Assembly: GCA_946894095.1 (NCBI GenBank)
Contig: OX335655.1
Span: forward strand, 12,586,001 to 12,650,000
Direction: 5' to 3'
From: Incurvaria masculella
Lineage: Eukaryota > Arthropoda > Insecta > Lepidoptera > Incurvariidae
Length of the DNA stretch: 64,000 bases
Positions 1 to 12,500 of the stretch are shown piece after piece. Both the position numbers and the translations under genes were made by a program. Numbering within the stretch: the first letter of the stretch is position 1; every line of letters begins with the position of its first letter. Under the pieces are notes generated by a model, which was not told where the DNA came from, made no database searches, and saw only the letters and a program-made list of their open reading frames with translations.

Positions 1-110
1 CGTACTCACTCGCCGGCACTCCCGCCGTTGTTTAGCCTCCCCGATACAAATGAGTTTGTATCGGGGAGGCTAAACAACGGCGTTATTCCGCCGTTATATA
101 TAAAACCTGC
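1..110. repeat. 28-bp perfect inverted repeat at the window edge
   Basis: cgccgttgtttagcctcccc gatacaaa (23-50) is mirrored at 55-82 with a 4-nt loop, followed by a further ccgccgtt. It is probably one end or the whole of a small foldback MITE. Confidence 0.8.
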
Positions 111-1649
111 ACCTAGAGTGACTAGAGGTTAATTATGATAAATGTAAAATGTAAAACCTATCCTCTCATCTGTCCACCATTTTCTTTTCGCTAATCATCC
201 GCGTAAATTAATTGTAAAAAATAATTAATTATTCCCTTTACATGTAGGTCTTCTGAGCTACATTAAGGAATCCTTTTATAGAAATCGAATTTCCTCAAGT
301 GGCCTTCTGTTGCACATCATTTACCGTAAGATATTGCAGAAGTTTGAAACGTTTTTAAATCCCTTTTTACATTTCATGCTTTCATTTTTTTAATCCATTT
401 TCATGATGGCTTTAATTTTTTTTACTTTTTAGTGCTTTTTCTTTGAAGTCAGCTATTTTGTTTTTTGTTTTTTTTTATTTGTTTATGTTTAGTGAATCTG
501 AAGTACACTAACTAATTTGTACACGTCCTTTCCAAGTTTTCCTTTGGCGTCATATTGAGTTATTCATCCATTTTTCCCGCACATACTTAATACAAATTTA
601 AGACTTTTATGATTTTCTCATAGATATCCTTGTCAGAACTAAACCAGACGGGAAGCAGCTTTCAAATAAAAAAATAATCATCGAAATCGGTTCACCCAGG
701 CGAAAGTTCTGAGGTAACAAACATAAAAAAACATACAGACGAATTGAGAACCTCTTCCTTTTTTGAAGTCGGTTGAAAAACTTAAATTAAAACAGAATTT
801 AAGATTATAAATAAAAAAAAATACATCTTCATAATCATGAGGCGAATACAGCAATTAGGTCTGGTGCACACATGTTCCGTCACCGTGCGGCGACCTTGCG
901 GCGCTGCGGTCCGGTTGCAACACGTGTGAACTCAACGATAACTGGACTTGAGGCCACTTCTTGCGCTAATTAATTTACATATAGAATACCTCCCCCTAAA
1001 TTCTCCTGAATAAGTAAATAACTTCGAACCTATTCTGATACATTTACGGATCGCTAATGGAAATGGATACGCAATTGTTCGTTAGCGCTTGGTTCGGAAA
1101 CACATGGAAATGATTCATTTTTCACCCTTTCCGTGTTGCGTTCAATCGATTACCAGAATACCAAAGTAACGTCCAAGTGAATTTCTCTCCTGAGATCAAC
1201 CCTAATTCATCAACTTGGAATTCCCAAAATTAGCCTAACTGCACTGGCGACCGCGCGGCTGCCGCACCGCAACCGCAATTGGTCGTGGGCACCGAGCCTT
1301 ATAAGAGCTGAATGACTGTGGTCAAATCTGTTCACCATTTCCGTCTGTGTTACTGACATACTAACTCGGTGTTAGTAAAAATATGTGACTAAAGAAAGGT
1401 GCAAACAAATAAAGGTAGGTAACCAATAGGTGGGACGACGACACCGCTCAGGACCGGCAGTGCAATTACGAATCACAAAATTGGATGTAGGTTGCTGTAC
1501 TTACAGCAATATGACAGCTTTTGCGATTACGAAATCGATGCATTTACAAATGGTGCGGCACTCAGCACTACCCGCAGCAATTAGGTCAACTCCATACATT
1601 TCGCATCGAATCGGTATTACGAAACGGCAAAGAACTGTCAAATGCGGGG
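110..1649. other. Unassigned non-coding sequence
   Basis: AT-rich, with a LINE-tail repeat (660-785) and a possible foldback at 860-1300 bounded by ctggtgcacacatgttccgt and GC-rich gcaccgcaaccgcaattggt. A missing upstream SLC26 exon was looked for here and not found. Confidence 0.4.
660..785 (+). repeat. LINE/SINE 3' tail repeat
   Basis: atcgaaatcggttcacccag ... gaattgagaacctcttcctt ttttgaagtcggttgaaaaa is a terminal sequence I recall as common in Lepidoptera. Shorter relatives occur at 10070-10107 and 46300-46415. Confidence 0.55.
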
Positions 1650-1925
1650 AGGTAAACGCCTATTTCGTCTGCTCGTCTAGTCAAGTACCTCAAAAGTTGA
1701 CCTATTGTCGACACAGATTGGTCCGTGCTGGATGTAGGTGGATGAAAAACGGCTTCGTAATCGCGCTTTAGAAATGACGGGGGCGCACCTACACGTACCG
1801 CGGCACTATCCTCAAATTTTGCGTAATCGCACTGAGGGAGGACTGGAGAAAAATTGGAGAGGCGTATGTCCAGCAGTGGACGCAAACACGCTGACTGACT
1901 GACTGACTGACTGACAAACAAAATT
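1650..1925 (+). mobile_element. LINE 3' end (RTE-like) with (CTGA)n tail
   Basis: tggagaggcgtatgtccagc agtggacgcaaacacgctga encodes the AYVQQWTQT-like terminus of lepidopteran RTE-type elements and is followed by (ctga)5. The upstream limit is uncertain. Confidence 0.5.
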
Positions 1926-2412
1926 GCTTGATTGAAGGGGGATATTGCATGGAGGTGAAGAAATAACTCACCTCCATGGGAAATTGACGGATATTGGAAT
2001 AAAAATAGCAACTAGAATATCTGTCATCTCAAAATTTAGTCAAGAGTTTAGTAGAGTTTTATACTGCCTTATGGGCAAGTATAATGTTGTTTTTTGACTT
2101 TCAAAGTCGACCACATGCCTTAAACTGGAACTCATCTAAAACGATCTGCGTGTCACATATGCACAGAGAATCGTTCCCTCCGCTAGACCGCAGGATGGCG
2201 CGGTGCGCGGCGCATCGCATGCGAAATGGCTCCGCTTAACACATTACCGGCGAGATTTACTCCTTGACTGCACCAAACTAGAGGCGTCTGTGGAGTCGTC
2301 CTTATTTCTTCCACATGCTCCGTTATTATTGCTATCTGGTAGAAGGCGACAAGCACATGGATTATGGATTATGAGCATCTTAGTCCTGGCTTCGTACGGA
2401 TGAGATTGTTTT

Positions 2413-2727
2413 TAGGGTTCCGTACCCAAAGGGTGAAAACGGAACCCTATTACTAAGACTCCGCTGTCCGTCCGTCCGTCCGTCCGTCCGTCCGTCCGTC
2501 CGTCTGTCCGTCTGTCACAGGGCTGTATCTCATGAACCGTAACAGGTAGGAAGCTGAAATTTTCACAGATTATGTATTTATTTTGCCGCTATAACAACAA
2601 ATAGGTAACATTATAAAATAATAATAATGAAAGGGGGGCCCCATACAAAAAACGTGTTTTTTTTTAAATCTTGTGCGATGGTACGGAACCCTTAGTGTGC
2701 GAGTCCGACTCGCACTTGGCCGGTTTT
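2413..2727 (+). repeat. CCGT-repeat lepidopteran element, copy 1
   Basis: It starts gggttccgtacccaaagggt and has (CCGT)n at 2466-2510, then ggctgtatctcatgaaccgt, tgccgctataacaacaaata and ends gtgcgagtccgactcgcact tggccgg. I recognise this layout from memory as a very abundant interspersed repeat of moths and butterflies. No coding sequence; its class is uncertain. Confidence 0.85.
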
Positions 2728-2737
2728 CTTTTTCTAC

Positions 2738-2945
2738 CATTGCTCAACGCGGAACAGGCGGGAGAATACACCCATTCAAAATCATTTTATCTATAGGGTT
2801 GGTGAACTGTGGAATGAAGGTACGCCTACCTGGAGATCTACAAACGTGGTGTGAAGAAGCACCAGGCCGGCATGGTATTTGAAGCCCCCGCAAGTGAGTT
2901 CGAAAGCCAATATACGTCGTCGGGAATATTTTATATGTGGGCGCG
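2738..2945 (+). mobile_element. CR1-like LINE 3' fragment
   Basis: ctcaacgcggaacaggcggg, gaatacacccattcaaaatc, gggttggtgaactgtggaat and aaacgtggtgtgaagaagca are the coding 3' end of the CR1-like family that recurs at 5847, 8940, 49704 and 57480. It ends against a short SINE fragment (2950-3040). Confidence 0.7.
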
Positions 2946-3511
2946 GCGTATGCCAAAAAAAAACCTACTGTCAAGACGCAAACCACTGCATTCCCGAAGG
3001 AATTCGGTGCCATGGTGGAACCTTATATTACATTGAGTCTTATCAGATGTCAATTATTTAAACATATGTACAAAGAGACAGTTTTTTTCTTCTCTTTTTT
3101 ACTTTATTAACGTAGCGAGTATGTCAGTTCCATCGTGCATTCTACTTACTATAGCGCAGTGGACTTCTAGTTTCTCAATTCCAGAGAGACTTCCAAGAAA
3201 ACATTTAAGTATTTTCCAATCTAAGTCACAATCAAAGGTTGCGTTTTAATCAGATTACTAAAGAAACAATATTTGTTTAGAGAGATTTTTGAGAGGTAAG
3301 GCTTCGGGATAAGGTTATAACGATATTATTATCTAGTCTATAGGGATAGTATAATTTTATGATCTTTATTTCTCTAGTTAATATGTCACCTTTTCATGTC
3401 ACCGCACATAAATACCATTGGGGGGTTAAGGAGGTGCCTAAAAGTAGAAGAAGTCACGGTCGTTCGTAGCTATTTATGCTACCAGTACAACTCCCTAAAA
3501 AATTTAAATTT

Positions 3512-3763
3512 CAAACTATAATACTGTATTGGCGAGCACACTAAGAAGTACAATTAATGAAAAAGGCCAGAATTTGGGACATAATTATGAGTTATTATAA
3601 AATCTTTTCATTTATAATTATGAGTACTAATAAAAATATTGAAATGAATATTTTATCAAATGAACCTGCATTCTAAAAAAAATGTTTTCACGACATTAAA
3701 TTTATTAGTGCGAAGTTAAATTAATTAGTAGTCGAGTGTGCTCGCCAATACAGTAATAGTTTG
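3512..3763. mobile_element. 252-bp foldback MITE
   Basis: caaactataatactgtattg gcgagcacac at the left and gtgtgctcgccaatacagta atagtttg at the right form inverted ends of about 40 bp. The centre is AT-rich with repeated ataattatgagt blocks. No coding sequence. Confidence 0.8.
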
Positions 3764-3764
3764 C

Positions 3765-5367
3765 AATTTTCAATATTTGGGGATTAATGGCAGAAATAAC
3801 GACGAACGATTGTGGCGCCATCTTCATGGACGCACAATACCCGTAAGGTAGGTAGCGCTGCAGAATTAGCAAGCTCTCGCGTCCAGGATATACCGTCTTA
3901 CCCAATCTACAGCTCCTGTTATGTGTGCCCCCCCCCTCCGCTCCGGCCGCGTCCCACCCCGCAGGCGAGACGTGTCGAGTTAGTGCCAAACTTACTCAAA
4001 CTGGGAGAATATGCCTCGCTAATTTAGTCCGTAATCCGGCTCTCCCTGCTGAAGCATACAATTTTGCTTGGTTGTGGAAAATAATACTAGGTAGCTAAGT
4101 ATGTGCGGAAAAGGGTCATTGAGTATGTTATTTTCGTTTGTTTAAATTCGTATTCATCACTTACGACAGAGTGTACAAAATCGTCTATTTAAGCCAAATA
4201 CACAATTTTAAGCTGCAATTAAATTACGAAAAATAGTTTATCTAAAGATGAATCAGATCAGTCATTTGAGGTCATAAAATGGTTTTGCATAGATTTTGAA
4301 AGTCACCCGAAAAAAAATGGGTCTGGGATTCATTATTTTGTTCAGAATTTTTTAATTTGTTTTAGTCGTTTGCAATGTTTAAATGTAGTGTCATTGCATT
4401 ACCTCAAATTAATGGGATAATGGTATTGTCGTATTCACTAAGTACATTAAAAACTATTTTTTTGATAAAGAAATCTTTACATATAAAATTCCGATGTGCG
4501 TTCGTATTTCTTCTCCTCCTAACGGCTTGATCGATTATGGTTATAACATTTTTTTTTATTTACGAGGTAACCTGAATAGTTGTATTATTTGTCATAAACA
4601 TGAACTGAACGTTTGAACAAAATTCCTGCGAAGGTTTCCATCACAAATCGGCTAAAACTGTTTCCATACTACGTTTTCAAAACTTGTCGATATAGTGCAA
4701 GTTGGTCAAAATACTTTGCATCTGAGCCCTATATTATTTGTGAAATATTGTAACCGGTGTTAACAGCTCTAGTTGTAATTTTTTTAAAGCCTATCTATTA
4801 AGTCCTATTAAAATAAAGCAAAATTTATGATTATTTTTATTATATTATGAAATAAGAAAATGCAGTAATGCAGATTAATAGGCGCACCGTAAAGTTTCGA
4901 GTGCTTTTCTGGGCTTTACTGGATAGGAATTGTCATTTCTAATGAAATAAACTCTGCTCCACGGTTGGCGTCCAGCTTCATTCAGGCCACTATCACGTGC
5001 AACTCTAAAATCGCCAATAAGATATTTTTCTCATTTCACCTCGAACGTCTCATATTTTCACACTTGGCGACCCCTGTCGCCGTGTTACTAACTTTGCGAT
5101 TTACAGCCTCCGATAAACTTCCCGTTACATTTTTACTTTTACTGGCGTCACACCTCCGCTTATGGCGACTATTCGATCGCTGGAGGCGAAATTGTAGTAG
5201 CCAGTGAACTAAATATCGTACTTAAATATTTAAAATAACCTTTTGGCGAAGAATACCTATTATAGCCTTTGGGGACACCACTGACCATTATATTAAAGTT
5301 TTATTTAGAGAAGAATGACAATAATTTGCATACTTTGGTTTAGCGTAATTTGACGAGTTATTTTTCC
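3765..5367. other. Unassigned sequence upstream of exon a
   Basis: Contains a C-rich stretch at 3925-3960, a Helitron-like fragment at 4470-4590, and a moderately GC-rich stretch 4960-5210 open for 80 codons with no recognisable motif. No SLC26 coding sequence identified. Confidence 0.4.
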
Positions 5368-5371
5368 TTAA

Positions 5372-5842
5372 GGCGCTAGGACTAGCCAACTACTCGCGCC
5401 ATACAAATGCACTTTTTAACAAATTTAATAATATGTAGTGAAACGCTTCAGCAAATCCAAATAGAACTCCAGACTGATAATGGATTGTTAATATTTTTTG
5501 ATTCCATCATTTATTTAAATAATAATAAAAATAAAAAAGTTGATTTTTCTCATTAGAAATCTGAAAGTAATTCGATTTCTAGATATAAGCAAAAACAGCA
5601 TATATGCATAAACAAAAAATTCCATTTGATTTTAGATTTCTACATTTAGTCAAAAACGTTCGGAAATGGACACCTGTTCCGCAATGTATTTTGTACAGAA
5701 AAAGGAAACATACATTAACGAAAATAGGTTGATTCCTAGACAAGGAATCATATATTGTAAGAATGACACTTATAATCCTCAGACTTAGTTAGTTAACTTG
5801 GGGTGCCTCGTCTAACTTTGCAATTTGGCTAGTACCAGGGCC
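5372..5842 (+). mobile_element. 471-bp TTAA-flanked MITE, copy A
   Basis: Flanked by TTAA at 5368-5371 and 5843-5846. Terminal inverted repeats ggcgctaggactagccaa and ttggctagtaccagggcc (imperfect, 18 bp). Non-coding and AT-rich. It interrupts a CR1-like LINE tail. TTAA target duplication is the piggyBac rule, but the termini do not look like typical piggyBac ends. Confidence 0.85.
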
Positions 5843-5846
5843 TTAA

Positions 5847-5975
5847 AGTACAACCTGGGGTCCTTCAAACATCGTGTAAAGGAACGCCTGGCCGGCCGGC
5901 ATGGTTTTCGCAACCCCCGTGAAAATTCTAAAACCCATGGGCGTCGTCGGCCACCTTTTATGTGAAGTTTTTTGC
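5847..5975 (+). mobile_element. CR1-like LINE 3' fragment beside TTAA MITE
   Basis: acctggggtccttcaaacat cgtgtaaaggaacgcctggc cggc ... gggcgtcgtcggccacc is the extreme 3' coding end of the family; its left side is the insertion point of MITE copy A. Confidence 0.7.
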
Positions 5976-6351
5976 TCAAGCAATATATGTCACAAATAAA
6001 AAATCTCGCTTACGGCGCACATTTTGCAATATATTTTAAACATTTTATATAATTTAATATATATTTTAACTCCTTGAAGAGCCATAGACTTGAAATGTAT
6101 GACTTAGAACTCCATGAAAATGCAAAAAAAAACATAACAATTAAAAAATCGAACTGTTACTTGAAAGAAAAAAATATGTTTCATAGCTAATGTAAATTTA
6201 TTACAGCACGAAACGTTGATATTCATTCCGATTAAATTTCTTTATAATTTGTTACTTAGTTCATCAATGCGATTACGTACACTTTGGTCTTAAATATTCA
6301 CCCCACACAGTACTTACCGTATAAATGAACAATCGTCTCCTTCTCTCACAG
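5976..6351. other. Intron sequence before exon a
   Basis: AT-rich, ending in the acceptor of exon a. Nothing else recognised. Confidence 0.5.
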
Positions 6352-6547
6352 TATGGTCTTTACGCATCGTTCGCCGGCAGCTTCGTTTATGCGCTGCTGG
6401 GCACGTGCCCGCAGATCAACATCGGGCCCACCGCGCTGCTCTCGCTACTCACCTTCACCTACACTAGCGGCGTCGGCACCGACTTTGCCGTACTGCTTTG
6501 TTTTATCGGCGGATTCATTCAGCTCCTCGCTGGCATCGCTCAACTTG
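6352..6547 (+). CDS. SLC26A11-like exon a (first exon in window)
   Basis: It encodes about 65 residues starting at the conserved YGLYASFAG motif, then a membrane segment, the GPTALLSLL stretch typical of SLC26 proteins, and a second hydrophobic span ending IAQLG. The acceptor is ttctctcacag at 6341-6351 and the donor is G|gtgagg at 6547/6548. The exon leaves the frame at phase 1, matched by the next exon. An ATG at 6325 lies in the intron and is not a credible start, because the homologous motif sits some 80 residues into the protein. Confidence 0.9.
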
Positions 6548-9500
6548 GTGAGGTCCGCTTCCAATGACTATTCAAAGTTTTCTTCTATTACAGTTCTGTT
6601 GAGTATGTCACACTGGAATATACTTACATACATTTGGTGGTATAAAAACCTGGACATTCCAATAGCATTTGATTGATTTTGATTTTTACTGTGAATTTCT
6701 ATTTGATTTACTTCTTCCTAAATAATGTATGATGCTTCCATAAATCTTTCAATTGCTTTAATTTTAGATATTAATCCAGTTATATTAATCTAGTAAAATG
6801 TTTATCACTTATGCATGATCCAGACGTTGCTGTTACTTTATACTGTTTCCTTTCTCTCTTCTTCTCTTAGCTCATCTTCTCTAATTGCACCCAGAACATA
6901 ATCAACCCGTAGAAGTTTAACTTCAGGTGCTTCTTTTCTAGCTTTAAATACAGCTTAATGCTTACCACCACAGGATTCCTGGTGGAGTTTGTATCGATGC
7001 CGGTGGTGTCTGGGTTCACGTCGGCCGCCGCCGTCACCATCGCCTCGTCGCAGGTGAAGGGCCTGCTCGGGCTGAACTTCAAGGCGGAGAGCTTCGTGTC
7101 CACGTGGCGTGAGGTGTTCCAGCACATCGGCGAGACCAGACTCGCGGACACCCTACTCAGCGTCGGCTGCTGCGTCTTGCTCTTTGGAATGAAGGCGTGT
7201 ATTCTCATACGAATAATGCTTATCTTATCCACATGCCAAAAAAGGGGTGACGCCTACTCGTTAGAATTTGATAGAAATCTCAAAAGTATTTTCATTGCAT
7301 CCACATAATTTTGAAAAAATATTAATTATGAATTCGAGCCTATAAATTGAGTTAATTTAATTGAAGCAGTATTTTTGTTTTTAAAGCGCTTTGATTTATA
7401 GTAAAAAAACTTAATTTGAAACAAAGTTAACGAATAAATTAAAAACAAAAATACTATACATGATTTTATTAATTAAACGATCCCTAAACATACACATTTC
7501 GGTTAATAAATACATTGTTAATAAACAAAACATGAGATGCAACAATTTACGCCCCCTGCAGAAATCTTGCAAAGATAAAAGTTCAGATTTCGAGTTAAAA
7601 GATAGTTAGCCCATATTTTAAACAGATGAATGCGCTGCTTTTAGCCTTTCAATCGTACCACTGTAAGATTGATGATCAACCTTTAAAAAACTCCCCAAAT
7701 AATGTGCGTATGCAATGCGAGGGAGCGAAGCTATTACTTAACGAATAAAAACTTACAGGCGCTGAAGGATATCAAAGTTAGAGGCGCAGAGAAGTCGTCG
7801 CGCCGCTCTCAGCTGCTGCAGCGCGTACTGTGGCTGTCGGGCGTGGGGAGGAACGCGGCTGTGGTCGTTTTGGCCGCCCTTGTTGCCTACTGCACTTTCT
7901 CTGATGGACAGAGCCCCTTCATCTTAACTGGTGAGTTAGGAAGACTTCTTTTTCGTTTGACATGAATTCACATGAATGTGCTTGTTCTAGAAATTCATAA
8001 TAAACTGTTAACGAAGTTTCTGTTCGTGGCCGAATGTATATTCTAACGTAATTGTGGGATATAGATTCCAAGAAGAGAGGCTGAAATAATGTGAAATTGG
8101 CTCTCAGTGAAGTTGGAGCAGTGATTTGCCATCTGTAGCACTCAATCTACCAAAGTATCTTGGGTTTCACATTCTAGAAAAACCTATAATTTCTCGGTTT
8201 CCTTCCATTAAATCTCACAAGATATATTACAGGACAGGTAACTAATTATTGGGCACATTACTTTGACAGTATAATATTCCAATTGATATTGGAAAACCAA
8301 GAAAAAGCCACCATCTCCAGGCATCAAAATCACTCTACATTCTTGCAAGCATTCAAACGATCACGCGGTGAACATCGTTCCAGGAAAGATCACGGCGGGC
8401 CTGCCGATACCTCAGGTGCCGGCGTTCCGCAGCACGGTGGGCAACGTCACCTACTCGCCGACCGAGATGCTGGCCCAGCTCGGCTCGGGCCTACTCGTCG
8501 TGCCGCTGGTCGGCATCATAGCCAACGTCGCTATCGCCAAAGCCTTCTGTGAGTTATCTTGCACCTATTGGATATTGAATGGCTTAGATGACTAAACTGA
8601 AGTGTTGGTTCCACACTAATTAGCGTGCATCTCTTTCTTTCTGAAGAGTAACATTCTCAGGGTTAAGGAAAAGCTCATAAGACTTTCAGCAATAACCAGA
8701 CAACTAGCAGCAATGGGTTCGTCCTTCATCCTGTGTGCCTAAACATTGGCGAATAAGAGGTCAACATTAGGAATCTCGTGTAGACCTCTGAAATTTTATA
8801 TTTTCGGTGGGATAATGCTTTATGTTTTTTTTTTTCATTTAAAATTAAAATTCATCTGAACTAAGCTGTCCGAGGGCAAAGTTACATCGTTCTTTTTAAT
8901 GTTAAGCACGGCATTTGGCTTATGCCTGAACGTCACATAAGAGGTACCCGTTGATACCCATGAGCTTGCGAATTTTCACAAGGGCTGACGAAGGACCCCA
9001 GTTTGAACTTTGTGGTAAAATTTTAGGAGTTAATTCCATAGTTTACCGACCCTTTGGATAAAGGATCTAGAGGTTGTCTATATTGAATGGGTGCATTCTC
9101 TGCCTGTTCCGCGTTGAGAAAGAAAAGGGCTGCTCCGACGAGCATTCTCCATTGTAGAGACGATAGAACACATCCCTTCGGAGTTGGAGGGTTACAAATG
9201 CATTCCTTTCGTTGACTGAAAATTGATAGTAAATACTTCTTCCAACGCAGCTAGCGGCAAGACCCTGGACGCAACAGCTCATTCTCCATTGAAGATACGA
9301 TGCAACACATCCCTTCGGAGTTGGAGGGTCTCAAATTCATTCCTTTCGTTCAGTGCAAATACATAGCAAACACTTTTTCCAACGCAGCTAGCGGAAATAC
9401 CCTGGACGCAACAGCTCCGAAGAGCATTGTCCATTATAAAGACGATAGAACACATCCCTTCGGAGTTGGAGGGTCTCAAATTCATAGTAAATACTTCTTC

Positions 9501-12500
9501 CAATGCAGCTAGCGGCAAGACCCTGGACGCGACGCAGGAGATCGTGGCGCTGGGGCTATGCAACGTGGTGGGCGCCTTCTTCCGCTCCTTCCCCGTGAAC
9601 GGCTCCTTCACGCGCAGCGCCGTGAGCCAGGCGTCCGGCGTGCGCACGCCCGCCGCCGGCTTCTACACCGGTGCGTCCTCGCGCACATATTATTTACGAT
9701 TAATTTGAAACGATTTTATTTGCAATTGCACACTACGCAACTGAGAACCTTCTGTATATATTATTTCATTCTGTATAGCTCGATTGTTTTAAGTGGATGT
9801 CTCGTCTCGCACACGTCTACCTAAGACCTTGTGTCCATGTGAGCCGAGGGATAAGGAAGAAATATGATAAGTGACGACTCCATTGCCGTACCAAATTAGA
9901 TCGATGGATGACCCTTTATCTCATAGGTGGTTAGCCGTACATCTACAGATCAGAGTGAAAAGTTGTTTTTGAGCAATAAATAAAAAAAAAATACAATAAA
10001 TAATATTTTATTTAAAAAATAAGATACATTTAGGTTCGAGATGAATTCGTTTTACTTAAAAAATACAACCGAATTGGTAACCTCCTCCTTTTTTCAAGTC
10101 GGTTTATGAAGGGCGGGGGCAAATTGTTTACTAATCCATGGCGTAACAACGATAATACTAATAATAAGAACGGGTTAAAAGGCAACAAAATAAAATGTAG
10201 TTGTCTCATTCGCTCGCATACAGATCATGTGGGCGACGGTTTTGTAGACCAGAATCCGCTAAACTACGCGCATTCAATATTTTTGCGGGCTTGTAGCAAG
10301 CATGTTCAACACGGTGACGACGTTTACACAATCGTTACATGTGGCTATCGCATGTGCTTAAAACTTTATTTTTTTAAGAAGCAGGCCGTATTTGAGAAGA
10401 GAATTGCATGCGTGACGTGAGGGCCTCAACTTAAAACAATCGACCTACACCTCCAACTGAAAACGCCAACCAACCGTTTCGCGAAGCTCGTTACATAACT
10501 GTTCTCCTGTAATGAGAGTTATTTTAATAAATTATTACAACAGTAGGACTTCCCGACATGTTTATGAAATGTCTCCCGGCCGCAGGCATAATCGTGATCC
10601 TCACGCTGGTCCTGCTGACGCCGTACTTCTACTTCATCCCGCGCGCGGCGCTCGCATCCGTCATCGTGTGCGCCGTACTGCACATGGTGGACACGGCCAT
10701 CGTCGCCGTGCTGTGGCGCACCAGCAGTAAGTATCATAATATATACTCGGTCAGGAATATCAAAGGATCGTGATATGTGTCGTATGTATATTGCAGTGAT
10801 GAAAGATATTTCCAATGTTACCATTTTCCAACAAAGTAAATGCATACGACAGTGTGAGCGCGCTCTAAGCTGCCGTGCAGCTAGCGAACTTACCACACCC
10901 CGCCGCCTGCGTCGCGCCGCTTGCGTACTCAGGATCGTTAGAGCGCGCATACATGAAGTAAATTTTAAACTTTGAAAATTCATATCTCGAAAACTAGTAT
11001 ATGTAGGACCATTTTCCTTTTTGTAATATGTTTAGTAGATTATATATTAGCTCAATTTGATATTCCTGGCCGAACCCTGAACAACTTTGTATGGCGATCG
11101 AAGTCCATTCGTATAGCGGCGGCGTAGCTATTAGTCACAGTACGCTCACTCCTGATGTTCTTGAGTTTTCTCGACACGTAAGAACACGTTATACCCTTGT
11201 AATTGTAAAGTGAACATGAAAAGTTCCCACACTAGATGGATTTAGTGCTAACGTCGTTAACAATTAAACGAGACAAAAAAATCCTTCATGGGCGCCGAGT
11301 GTGAAAAGGCTCCATAACGTTCGCTGCGTTCCCCCGCTGTATGGCCAGGCTGACATTTAAATTGAGAAGATGTTTAAAAATGTTCTGTTTTACATTAAGT
11401 TAACATATTAAATTTCAGGGCTGGACCTGATACCCCTCTTCGGGTCCTTTGTATTGTGCCTGGCTCTCGGCATCGAGCTGGGCCTTGGTTGCGGAGTCGC
11501 TATTGATGTGCTGTTGTTGCTCTACTACAACTCCCGGCCAACTCTCAGCGTGCGGCTAGTCGCGGTAAGTGTTCTGTAGCTTCGGGATCTGCGTACTTTG
11601 CCGGGTTCTCGACTTCGAGCTGGGCCTTGGTTGCGGAGTCGCTATTGATGTGCTGTTGTTGCTCTACTACAACTCCCGGCCAACTCTCAGCGTGCGGCTA
11701 GTTGCGGTAAGTGTTCTGTAGCTTCGGGATCTGCGTACTTTGCCGGGTTCTCGACTTCGAGCTGGGCCTTGGTTGCGGAGTCGCTATTGATGTGCTGTTG
11801 TTGCTCTACTACAACTCCCGGCCAACTCTCAGCGTGCGGCTAGTCGCGGTAAGTGTTCTGTAGCTTCGGGATCTGCGTACTTTGCCGGGTTCTCGACTTC
11901 GAGCTGGGCCTTGGTTGCGGAGTCGCTATTGATGTGCTGCTGTTGCTCTACTGCAAATCCCTGCCAACTCTCAGCGTGCGGCTAGTCGCGGTAAGTGTTC
12001 TGTAGCTTCGGGATCTGCGTACTTTGCCGGGTTCTCGACTTCGAGCTGGGCCTTGGTTGCGGAGTCGCTATTGATGTGCTGCTGTTGCTCTACTGCAAAT
12101 CCCTGCCAACTCTCAGCGTGCGGCTAGTCGCGGTAGGTGTCCTATCGCTTTGGGATCTACGTTCTTTGCCGGGCTCTCGACTTCAAGCTGGGTTTTCGCT
12201 GCGGAGTTGCTATTGAAGTGCTACTGATACTCTACTACAATTCGCAACCAGCTCTCGGCTTCCGGCTAGTTGTGGTAAGTGTCCTGTCTCTTTGGGATCT
12301 GCGTTCATTTCCGGGCTCTCACTCTTCGAGCTGGGTCTTGGCTGCGGAGTTGCTATTGGTGTGCTGCTGTTAATCTATAAAACTAGCGGCCAGCTGTCAG
12401 CGTCGCGGTAAGTATTCTGTCCCTTTAGGATCTGCGTGCTCTTTACTACTCGTGGCCAACTCTAATCGGAGCTTATTGTTGCAGGTTATTTATTATTTAT

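Noticed and set aside
2466..2510. Short regular repeats that could suggest a CRISPR array
   Set aside because: Uninterrupted tetranucleotide repeat with no unique spacers, in a eukaryotic repeat element.
5368..5846. Calling the 471-bp element a piggyBac MITE outright
   Set aside because: The TTAA duplication fits, but the termini do not start with the usual CCC/CCY of piggyBac ends and no transposase was seen.
10106..10420. 104-codon plus-strand frame in the intron before exon f
   Set aside because: No recognisable domain, AT-rich composition unlike the neighbouring exons, and no splice phase linking it to them.
10850..10950. Foldback element around gagcgcgctctaa / ttagagcgcgc
   Set aside because: Arms of only ~13 bp with no further pairing and no second copy found; too weak.
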